This document shows, piece after piece, positions 24,655-32,095 of a stretch of 32,095 nt of DNA; the first letter of the stretch is position 1, and every line of letters starts with the position of its first letter. The stretch covers positions 1 to 32,095 of the forward strand of contig JAUXRW010000013.1 in the NCBI GenBank assembly GCA_030681555.1. The letters are read 5' to 3'. The translations under genes were made by a program, and so were the position numbers. Source of the stretch: Acidimicrobiales bacterium. GTDB taxonomy: Bacteria; Actinomycetota; Acidimicrobiia; Acidimicrobiales; VFJN01. The notes below the pieces were generated by a model that saw nothing but the letters and a program-made list of their open reading frames with translations, was not told where the DNA came from and searched no databases.

Positions 24655-24674
24655 GACATGTCGGCCGACATGTC
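24655..24674. promoter_or_regulatory. Perfect 20-bp palindrome upstream of DUF445 gene
   Basis: The half site GACATGTCGG is followed directly by its exact reverse complement, giving a 20-bp palindrome with no spacer, 33 bp before the GTG. On the - strand it fills the interval between a possible -35 (GGGACA) and -10 (TATTCA) spaced 17 bp. This is a strong candidate operator for a dimeric regulator. Confidence 0.6.
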
Positions 24675-24810
24675 CCATCTTAGGCGCGGCCCATCGACCA
24701 CGCTTATCCCCAGCGACCGTGGCAGCGGCTACAGCTTCACGAGAACTGCTGCGCTTCTCCGCTGCTCGCAACCAGCGCCCCAGGGCGGCTCGCGTGGGCC
24801 CATCGGCTGC

Positions 24811-26529
<1,719 letters not shown>

Positions 26530-26714
26530 TCAGCATCGCCGGTCCCGGGCGAACCGGGAAGCGTCGGAAGCCTCGAAGCACCGCGTTCGTCAACCGCTCG
26601 GCGCCGTCGGCCGCCCGCAGCGGTGTGCCGCAAGTCGAGGAGCTCCTCACCGGGGATGCGGGCCTCGAGCCTGGCCAGCGACGACCCCAGGCAGTAGTGG
26701 ATCGCGATCGCCAT
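26530..26714 (-). pseudogene. Cytochrome P450 C-terminal relic
   Basis: From ATG 26714 the frame reads AIHYCLGSSLARLEARIPGEELLD, the haem-binding Cys region and following helix of a bacterial P450 (normally FGxGxHxCLGxxLARxE). After about 30 residues the match moves to another frame, ERLTNAVLRGFRRFPVRPGP, the usual P450 C-terminus, so a frameshift is present. All of the protein before the Cys loop, roughly 340 residues, is missing, and the residues before AIHYC are not the usual FGxG. CAGGAGA lies upstream of the ATG, as if the original 5' end had been joined to the 3' end. Confidence 0.72.
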
Positions 26715-26814
26715 GCCGATCTTCTCCTGAGTGGTCAATGTGCGACAACTACCTTACGTTGTGTTCTTGTCCGAACGGGGGTGACGAACGTCTGGCGTGG
26801 CGGCTCACCGCGCT

Positions 26815-26833
26815 CGTAGCGGCGCGCGCTACG
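26815..26833. repeat. Inverted repeat upstream of the NMO-like gene
   Basis: CGTAGCG (26815-26821) and CGCTACG (26827-26833) are perfect 7-bp arms around GCGCG, 74 bp before the NMO-like start. It could be an operator or a hairpin in the 5' leader. No core promoter could be read nearby. The rest of 26715-26906 shows nothing else I can support. Confidence 0.4.
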
Positions 26834-26906
26834 TCACACGCCACCTGTTGCATGACGCGGGGACGATGCGCTTGGATGGCCGCCCACACCGTTCTTGGGG
26901 GAAGCC

Positions 26907-28064
26907 GTGCGCACCGCTGTCACCGATCTGCTCGACATCGAGTTCCCGATCCTCGCCTTCAGCCACTGTCGAGATGTCGTGGCCGCGGTCACCAACGCCG
27001 GGGGACTCGGCGTCCTGGGTGCGGTGGCCCACACGCCCGAGCAGCTGGAGATCGATCTGCAGTGGATCGAGGAGCAGGTGCGGGGCAAGCCCTACGGCGT
27101 TGACCTGCTCATCCCCACTCACTACGTGGGCGAGGACACGGGCGGGCTGGACGCCACCTCGTTGAGCGAGCTTCTCCCAGACGCGCACCGCCGCTGGCTC
27201 GATGAGCTGCTCGAGCGCTTCGACATCCCGGCTCTCCCGGCCAAGGACGGCGACGGAACCGCCCGCGAGTTCGCGGGGATGCGGATCGACCCCAAGAGCA
27301 TGGCCCCGCTCCTCGACGTCGCCTTCGGGCACTCGATCTCGCTCATCGCGAGCGCGCTGGGCCCGCCGCCGCCGTACCTGATCGAGCGGGCCAATGCCTC
27401 GGGTGTGGTCGTCGCGGCGCTGGCCGGAGCCACCGAGCACGCCGTCCGCCACGCAGCTGCCGGTGCCGATCTGATCATCGCCCAGGGCACCGAGGCGGGG
27501 GGCCACACGGGGCAGGTGGCCACGATGGTCCTGGTGCCAGAGGTGGTGGACGCGGTTGCGCCGGTTCCAGTCCTGGCCGCAGGCGGCATCGGTCGTGGTC
27601 GCCAGCTGGCGGCATCGCTGGCCCTCGGCGCCGAAGGCGTCTGGTGCGGGTCGGTCTGGCTCACCACGCAGGAGGCCGAGACACCTCCCGTCGTGCAGCA
27701 GAAGTACCTACGCGCGACGTCGAGCGACACCGTGAGGTCCAAGTCGATCACCGGCAAGCCCGCTCGGATGCTGCGGACGCCATGGACGGATGCGTGGGAG
27801 CAGCCGGACGGCCCGGGGCCTCTGCCCATGCCACTGCAGCCGATGTTGGTCGGGGAGGCCCTGCGGCGGATCAACCGCGTCGCCCATCATCCCGGGAGCG
27901 GGGCCGAGGATCTCGTCACCTACTTCGTGGGCCAGATCGTGGGATCGATGAACGAGGTGCAGTCGTCGGGCCGCGTGGTGCTCGAGATGATCGATGAGAT
28001 GATCGACGCCGTCCAACGGGTCGACCGGCTCCTCACTGCTGACCGTGCCAGCCTGGAGACATGA
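26907..28064 (+). CDS. Nitronate monooxygenase-like FMN protein
   Basis: A 385-aa TIM-barrel flavoprotein of the nitronate monooxygenase/2-nitropropane dioxygenase family. Typical features are the N-terminal PILAFSHCRDVVAAVTNAGG, AALAGATEHAVRHAAAGADL, AQGTEAGGHTGQVATMVLVP near residue 192, LAAGGIGRGRQLAASLALGA (phosphate binding) and GVWCGSVW. Family members oxidise alkyl nitronates, but many actinobacterial copies sit in lipid or steroid catabolic clusters with unknown, perhaps enoyl-reductase-like, roles. The C-terminal 110 residues extend beyond the minimal barrel. GTG 26907 is preferred because the family usually begins just before LLDIEFPI and GGGGGAAG precedes it; TTG 26895 is an alternative. 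It converges with the acyl-CoA dehydrogenase. Confidence 0.85.
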   Translation: MRTAVTDLLDIEFPILAFSHCRDVVAAVTNAGGLGVLGAVAHTPEQLEIDLQWIEEQVRGKPYGVDLLIPTHYVGEDTGGLDATSLSELLPDAHRRWLDELLERFDIPALPAKDGDGTAREFAGMRIDPKSMAPLLDVAFGHSISLIASALGPPPPYLIERANASGVVVAALAGATEHAVRHAAAGADLIIAQGTEAGGHTGQVATMVLVPEVVDAVAPVPVLAAGGIGRGRQLAASLALGAEGVWCGSVWLTTQEAETPPVVQQKYLRATSSDTVRSKSITGKPARMLRTPWTDAWEQPDGPGPLPMPLQPMLVGEALRRINRVAHHPGSGAEDLVTYFVGQIVGSMNEVQSSGRVVLEMIDEMIDAVQRVDRLLTADRASLET

Positions 28065-28077
28065 GTGACACAGGCCC

Positions 28078-28090
28078 CGCCCCTCGGGCG
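28078..28090. terminator. Short hairpin between convergent genes
   Basis: CGCCC-CTC-GGGCG forms a 5-bp GC-only stem with a 3-nt loop in the 28-bp gap between the NMO-like and acyl-CoA dehydrogenase stops. It is short but well placed for a bidirectional terminator. No T-run is present. Confidence 0.3.
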
Positions 28091-28092
28091 CC

Positions 28093-29340
28093 TCAGCGGT
28101 TGCGAAGGAGCTCGCGAAACGGCGTGCCGCTGGGCGGCCCGGGTTCCTTCGGGAGGCCGAGCACCCGTTCCCCGATGATGTTCCGCTGCACCTGATCGGT
28201 CCCGCCATAAATGGAGGGCGCCGGAGACATCAAGGTGAGCTCCTGCACATCGCCGCCGCTGGGGGAGCCCGGGCCGGTGATCGTGGCGCCGGCTCCCAGG
28301 ATGGCACACCCGACATCGCGGGCGAGGCGAAGCATCTCGCTGTTGCGGAGCTTGGCGATGTTGCCTTCGCCGCCCGTGTTGGCGTTCCCCGACTTCATGC
28401 GCCCGATGTGCCAGGCATTGATCTCGACCAGGGTGTGGAGGCGGGCCAGGCCCTGGCGGATCACGGGGTCGGCCGCCAGGCCTCGCCCTTCGGCCAGCTC
28501 CCGTAGCTGCGCCAGTCGTCCCGGCCCGACCATGCCCACGTTGATCATCGGCCGATCGGACCCGAAGCTGCCGGCGGGCCGCTCCAGGTGACCGGCGACG
28601 GTGCCCGGGACGGCGGCGGAGCGCGCCGCTACGCTGCCACCCCCGATGCTCGAGCGCTCGACCATGAGGGTCGTGTTGGCGACGCGCCAGCCATCGTCGA
28701 CATCACCGATGCGGTCCCGCGCGGGTACTCGAGCGTTGTCGATGAACACCTCGTTGAAGAGGGCGTGGCCCGTCATCTCGCGAAGCGGGCGCACGTCGAC
28801 GCCTGGCTGGATCATCGGGAAGGCGAAGTAGGTGATCCCACGGTGCTTCGGGGCGTCGGGCGAGCTTCGCGCCAGGAGGATGCCGAAGTCGGCGTATTGG
28901 CCACCAGAGGTCCACACCTTCTGGCCGTTGATGATCCACTCGTCGCCGTCGAGCACGGCACTGGTCTGCAGGCCTGCGAGGTCCGATCCCGCCCCAGGCT
29001 CGCTGAAGAGCTGACACCATCCGTCCCGACCATCCAGGATCCGGGGGACGTACCGGTCGATCAGGTCTGCCGAGCCGTGGGCGAGGATCGTGGGGAGGGC
29101 CAACATCATCCCGATCCCCGCCGGGGGACCGAGGGCTCCGCGGCGCTGCATGGCCTCGGCCAGGGCGGTGGCGGCGGCACGGCTCCATCCGCGTCCCCAG
29201 GGCTCGGGGAGCATCGGGTTGGACAGGCGGGCCTCGGCCAGCTCGTGCCACCACTCGGCGACGGTCGCTGCCGGGTCCCAGTGCGCGTCGAGCCACACGT
29301 CGACGTCGAGGTCGAGGTCGACGGCCGGGATCGTCGTCAT
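28093..29340 (-). CDS. Acyl-CoA dehydrogenase (FadE-like)
   Basis: A 415-aa FAD-dependent acyl-CoA dehydrogenase introducing the alpha,beta double bond in an acyl-CoA. Motifs: QLFSEPGAGSDLAGLQTSAV with the flavin-binding region, WIINGQKVWTSGGQYADFG, GHALFNEVFIDNARVP, and the C-terminal IYGGTDQVQRNIIGERVLGL, typical of actinobacterial FadE proteins. The ATG at 29340 was chosen because the family domain begins just after it; the open frame upstream looks non-coding. Mycobacterial relatives with this C-terminus often work as heteromeric pairs on steroid side chains, but no second FadE is in the window. It follows the alpha/beta hydrolase on the same strand after about 97 bp. Confidence 0.92.
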   Translation of the reverse strand: MTTIPAVDLDLDVDVWLDAHWDPAATVAEWWHELAEARLSNPMLPEPWGRGWSRAAATALAEAMQRRGALGPPAGIGMMLALPTILAHGSADLIDRYVPRILDGRDGWCQLFSEPGAGSDLAGLQTSAVLDGDEWIINGQKVWTSGGQYADFGILLARSSPDAPKHRGITYFAFPMIQPGVDVRPLREMTGHALFNEVFIDNARVPARDRIGDVDDGWRVANTTLMVERSSIGGGSVAARSAAVPGTVAGHLERPAGSFGSDRPMINVGMVGPGRLAQLRELAEGRGLAADPVIRQGLARLHTLVEINAWHIGRMKSGNANTGGEGNIAKLRNSEMLRLARDVGCAILGAGATITGPGSPSGGDVQELTLMSPAPSIYGGTDQVQRNIIGERVLGLPKEPGPPSGTPFRELLRNR

Positions 29341-29428
29341 GGCGCTTGTCCGATCTGTTCCAGGGCTGCGAGACGGCCGAGATCCAGCCGGCGCGCTGGC
29401 CCGCTCGGCCGCGACTGAACATACAACA

Positions 29429-29444
29429 GACGTTTGATCACGTC
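29429..29444. repeat. Inverted repeat before the acyl-CoA dehydrogenase gene
   Basis: GACGT-N6-ACGTC has perfect 5-bp arms and covers the hydrolase stop codon, just upstream of a possible - strand -10 (TATGTT, 29423-29418). It might control the dehydrogenase gene separately from the hydrolase. GACG/CGTC arms also occur in the aldehyde dehydrogenase and TetR promoters. Confidence 0.3.
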
Positions 29445-30400
29445 GCACGATCCCGAGAGGGAGCGCCGATGGCCGCGGGAATCCCGTCGGTGCCGAGCGG
29501 GTTGGAGTGCTCCCAATCGGCGAGCAGGGTTCGCAGGGCTGTCAGCAGCAGAAGGGGCTGGTCCAGCATCGCATGGTGGCCGGCCTCTGGTAGCTCGATG
29601 ACGGGCGCTCGACGCCCCAGCGCGTCGTACATCGTGGCGCTGATGTCCGACGTCACGAGCCCACACTCCGATCGGAGCAGGGCGAAGCGGCAGGTGACCT
29701 GCCGCAGGTAGGGCAGCGCGATGAAGCGAAGATCGCCCGCAAACTGCTCGAAGATCCGACGGTCGAGCTTCCAGACCCACCCGTCGGGCGTGGACCGCAA
29801 TGACTGGCGCGCCACGTGGTCCATCACGAAGGCCAGGTAGTGCTCTTGGGGTGGCACCGTGCGGAACCGAGCTACTGCCTCGTCAACGGTCGCATACGAG
29901 CGCCCGCCAGATCCGAACCCGTTCGCTGCGTGGGAGGTGATCTCCGGATCCGGCTCGGACACGGGAGAGTCGCAGACGATGACCCCAGCGAGTCGTTCGC
30001 CATGGAGCGCGGCGCTGACGATGGTCACGAAGCCGCCCATGCTGTGGCCGACGACCACGGGCTGGCCGGCGATCCCGCCGTGCTCGGCGACCGCGATCAC
30101 TTCGTCGGTCCACTGCTCGAGCGAGTACTCCTCGCGATGGTCGCTGTCGCCGTGACCAGAGAGGTCGATGGCGAGCACCCGGAACTCTCCGGCGAAACGG
30201 GCGGCGACGTGGGTCCACCAATGTGCGTTGGCGCCGCCCCCGTGCACGAAGAGCAACCCTCGCTTGCCCCTCGCCCCCCAGGCGAGGTAGCTGATCCTGG
30301 CGCCCCCCACCTCGGTGCTGGCACGCTCCATGCGCACCTCGAGCGCCTGGCGAAACCAGGGCGGCGCGTCGTGGGCGAGACGAGGCGGATGATCTGTCAC
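29438..30400 (-). CDS. Alpha/beta hydrolase
   Basis: A 320-aa alpha/beta-hydrolase-fold protein. The oxyanion motif is FVHGGGANAHWW, GHGDSD follows the third strand region, the nucleophile elbow is VGHSMGG with Ser120, and the catalytic His is in PEAGHHAMLDQP. The acid is less clear: Asp144 after strand 6 (VIVCDSPV) or Glu in LLRSECGLV. Esterase or lactonase activity on products of the Baeyer-Villiger enzymes is plausible but not shown. The GTG start is 11 nt after GGAGGT. It is divergent from the TetR gene, which is a likely regulator of it. Confidence 0.88.
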   Translation of the reverse strand: MTDHPPRLAHDAPPWFRQALEVRMERASTEVGGARISYLAWGARGKRGLLFVHGGGANAHWWTHVAARFAGEFRVLAIDLSGHGDSDHREEYSLEQWTDEVIAVAEHGGIAGQPVVVGHSMGGFVTIVSAALHGERLAGVIVCDSPVSEPDPEITSHAANGFGSGGRSYATVDEAVARFRTVPPQEHYLAFVMDHVARQSLRSTPDGWVWKLDRRIFEQFAGDLRFIALPYLRQVTCRFALLRSECGLVTSDISATMYDALGRRAPVIELPEAGHHAMLDQPLLLLTALRTLLADWEHSNPLGTDGIPAAIGAPSRDRAT

Positions 30401-30411
30401 TCGCCGACGGT

Positions 30412-30426
30412 ACCTCCCGAGGAGGT
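30412..30426 (-). promoter_or_regulatory. Hairpin that can mask the hydrolase ribosome site
   Basis: On the - strand ACCTCC-TCG-GGAGGT is a perfect 6-bp stem with a 3-nt loop, and its 3' arm is the Shine-Dalgarno of the hydrolase gene. If the transcript includes it, translation could be held back until the stem is opened. A -10-like TACCGT follows, which would instead give a leaderless message lacking the stem. Confidence 0.35.
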
Positions 30427-30462
30427 GGTCAACGCCAGCTGGCCTGGGCCGTAGTGGTGCAG

Positions 30463-30494
30463 TTGCACAGAGAGATGTAGGACGCGTATCGTCT
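30463..30494 (+). promoter_or_regulatory. Promoter and operator of the TetR gene
   Basis: TTGCAC (30463-30468) and TATCGT (30487-30492) are 18 bp apart. The ATG at 30500 lies only 7 nt past the -10, so the message is probably leaderless. GACG-N5-CGTC (30481-30493) overlaps the -10 and may be the self-regulatory TetR site. Confidence 0.55.
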
Positions 30495-30499
30495 CATGA

Positions 30500-31093
30500 A
30501 TGGTCGAGCATGACCTTCGGCGGGACATCCTGGCCGCGACCATGCGGTGCCTGGCCCGCTGGGGGTTGTCCAAGACGACGCTCGACGACATCGCCCGCGA
30601 GGCCGGTTGCTCCCGCGCCACCGTCTACAGGCTCTTCCCGGGTGGAAAAGACAACCTGCTCCGGCACCTGGTGGCCGACGAGGTCGCCCACTTCTTCTCG
30701 TCCATCGCCGATCGGCTCGACAGCGCCGCCGACATCGAGGACCTGCTGGTGGAAGGGCTCACCGAGGCCTTGCGTCAGCTGCGCGAACACCCTGCGCTCG
30801 GCTTCCTCCTCGAGCACGAGCCGACCACGGTCCTCCCCCACCCGGCCTCTGGCGCCATGGCCCACATGGTGGCCAGCGCCGGCGCGTTCGTCGAGCCGCA
30901 CCTCACCCGCTGGCTCGAGCCCCCCCACGCACAGCGGGTGGCGGACTGGACCGTACGGATGGCGCTGTCGTACGCCACCGTCCCCCCCGAGTCCCCTCCG
31001 CCCGACGACCAATTCGGCGTGCGGGCCTTGGTCGAGGAACTGCTCGCACCCGCGGTGCGCCGGCTTGCAACCCCTGCGCCCTCTACCCCCTGA
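30500..31093 (+). CDS. TetR-family transcriptional regulator
   Basis: A 197-aa TetR-type repressor. The N-terminal helix-turn-helix is clear: ILAATMRCLARWGLSKTTLD followed by DIAREAGCSRATVYRLFPGG (about residues 10-49). The rest is a helical ligand-binding and dimerisation domain without a recognisable ligand signature. It probably represses its own promoter and the divergent alpha/beta hydrolase or the diiron protein gene that follows 15 bp downstream in the same direction. Acyl-CoA or a pathway intermediate would be a typical inducer (inference). Confidence 0.93.
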   Translation: MVEHDLRRDILAATMRCLARWGLSKTTLDDIAREAGCSRATVYRLFPGGKDNLLRHLVADEVAHFFSSIADRLDSAADIEDLLVEGLTEALRQLREHPALGFLLEHEPTTVLPHPASGAMAHMVASAGAFVEPHLTRWLEPPHAQRVADWTVRMALSYATVPPESPPPDDQFGVRALVEELLAPAVRRLATPAPSTP

Positions 31094-31108
31094 GAAAGGA
31101 CCCCGACG

Positions 31109-32095
31109 ATGACCACCTATGAGGAGCTGCTCGGCCGCGCTGAGCTCGACGACCTCGACGCGATCCTGGCGGTGGCCAACACCGACACCACCTCGGCGCT
31201 CCACGCGGTGCAGGACAACGCGCACGCCATCTTCACCTGGGACTACGAGAAGGGCCAGCGACCGGCGCTCAACAAGCTCTATGAGAAAGCCAAGTCCTCC
31301 CAGTGGAACGGAGAGACCGACTTGCCCTGGGACACGGAGATCGACCAGGAGCTGCTGGCGCAGCTCATGGCCGCCCAGTTCGGCCTCCAGCAGATGGACC
31401 TCAGCCACACGCCGTTCCGGAGCTGGGGCGAGACCGAGTGGACCGAGCTCGGCATCGAGAGCCAGAACTGGGCGCTCTCGCAGTTCATGCACGGCGAACA
31501 GGGCGCGCTGCTGTGCACCGCAAAGATCGTCGAGACGGTGCCATGGATCGACGCGAAGTACTACGCCTCCACCCAAGTGATGGACGAGGCCCGCCATGTC
31601 GAAGTCTTCGCCAAGTACCTCGACAAGCTCTCCGGCCACTACCCGATCAACGCCCACCTGGGGATGCTGCTCGACGACATCGTCAAGGACAGCCGGTGGG
31701 ACATGACCTACCTCGGCATGCAGATCATGGTGGAGGGCCTGGCCCTCGCCGCCTTCGGCTTCATGCACCAGATCACGGCCGAGCCGCTCCTCAAGCAGCT
31801 CCTGCGCTACGTGATGAGCGACGAAGCCCGCCACGTGGCCTTCGGCGTGCTGTCACTCAAGGAGTACTACGCGGAGCTCAGCGACGCTGAGCTCGGTGAG
31901 CGTCAGGAGTTCGCCTTCGAGGCGGCCGTCCGCATGCGTGATCGCTTCCTCCAGCAGGAAGTGTGGGAGCGGATGGGCGTCGACGTGAAGGAAGCGTTGC
32001 AGCTCGTGCTCATGGACGAGAGCCGCGGCATGTTCCAGGCGCTGCTGTTCTCCAAGATCGTCCCGAACTGCAAGAAGCTCGGGCTGCTCGACGCC
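31109..32095 (+). CDS. Ferritin-like diiron protein, cut by window end
   Basis: At least 329 aa; the frame is open to the last base. It has a full diiron ligand pattern: E130 (FMHGEQGALL), E160-x-x-H163 (DEARHVEVF), E209 (MVEGLAL) and E239-x-x-H242 (DEARHVAFG). The paired DEARHV motifs resemble actinobacterial ferritin-like proteins related to AurF-type N-oxygenases and other diiron oxygenases, so O2-dependent oxidation of an organic substrate is likely but the reaction is unknown. AAAGGA lies 8 nt before the ATG. The gene directly follows the TetR gene, so it is probably under that regulator. It is related in motif to the proteins at 7797-8675 and 434-1552. Confidence 0.85.
   Translation, partial: MTTYEELLGRAELDDLDAILAVANTDTTSALHAVQDNAHAIFTWDYEKGQRPALNKLYEKAKSSQWNGETDLPWDTEIDQELLAQLMAAQFGLQQMDLSHTPFRSWGETEWTELGIESQNWALSQFMHGEQGALLCTAKIVETVPWIDAKYYASTQVMDEARHVEVFAKYLDKLSGHYPINAHLGMLLDDIVKDSRWDMTYLGMQIMVEGLALAAFGFMHQITAEPLLKQLLRYVMSDEARHVAFGVLSLKEYYAELSDAELGERQEFAFEAAVRMRDRFLQQEVWERMGVDVKEALQLVLMDESRGMFQALLFSKIVPNCKKLGLLDA

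Noticed and set aside
30494-31834. 446-codon - strand frame opposite TetR and the diiron gene
   Set aside because: It is the antisense shadow of two clear genes, made of Val/Gly/Glu/Leu/Arg-rich sequence without motifs.

Overview
The window is GC-rich DNA with the codon use, GTG starts and 4-nt gene overlaps of an actinobacterium. A complete yrbEA-yrbEB-mceA-F operon plus two Mce-associated membrane proteins restricts it to the Mce-bearing actinobacterial lineages (mycobacteria and relatives, or Acidimicrobiia-type soil and freshwater groups). I cannot name the genus. The gene content (Mce importer, two Baeyer-Villiger monooxygenases, acyl-CoA synthetase, acyl-CoA dehydrogenase, SDR, SCP2-thiolase/DUF35 pair, nitronate-monooxygenase-like flavoprotein) looks like import and oxidative breakdown of sterols, terpenoids or other alicyclic lipids.

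Layout. Positions 1-340 hold only degenerate coding traces. A diiron ferritin-like protein and a long Baeyer-Villiger monooxygenase form a + strand pair (434-3438), followed by a separately promoted acyl-CoA synthetase (3794-5371). On the - strand, 8968 down to 5405 is a tightly coupled operon: 2x[4Fe-4S] ferredoxin, ferritin-like protein with a full diiron ligand set, second ferritin-like protein without that set, a 102-aa protein, a metallo-beta-lactamase-fold protein and a 24-codon ORF. An aldehyde dehydrogenase (9044-10498) and a divergent pair of Mce-associated proteins (10578-11636) lead to the mce operon (11668-20402, - strand), whose genes all overlap by 4 nt. Upstream of it, on the same strand, lie a DUF35 protein and a thiolase-like protein lacking the usual nucleophilic Cys. 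Divergent from these are a 17-beta-HSD4-type SDR and a 91-codon internally deleted acyl-CoA synthetase relic. The right end carries a DUF445 membrane protein under a perfect 20-bp palindrome, a second Baeyer-Villiger monooxygenase, a P450 relic, the nitronate-monooxygenase-like gene, an acyl-CoA dehydrogenase, an alpha/beta hydrolase, a TetR regulator and a further diiron ferritin-like protein cut by the window end.

How it may work together (inference): the Mce system imports a hydrophobic substrate. Acyl-CoA synthetase, dehydrogenase, SDR and thiolase/aldolase shorten side chains. Baeyer-Villiger enzymes insert oxygen beside ring or chain ketones, and hydrolases open the esters or lactones. 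The ferritin-like diiron proteins, one with its own ferredoxin, may add further oxygenation steps. Promoters that I can read share a -35 near TTGNNN and a -10 of the form TAYNGT. No rRNA, tRNA, CRISPR array, transposase or phage gene was seen.
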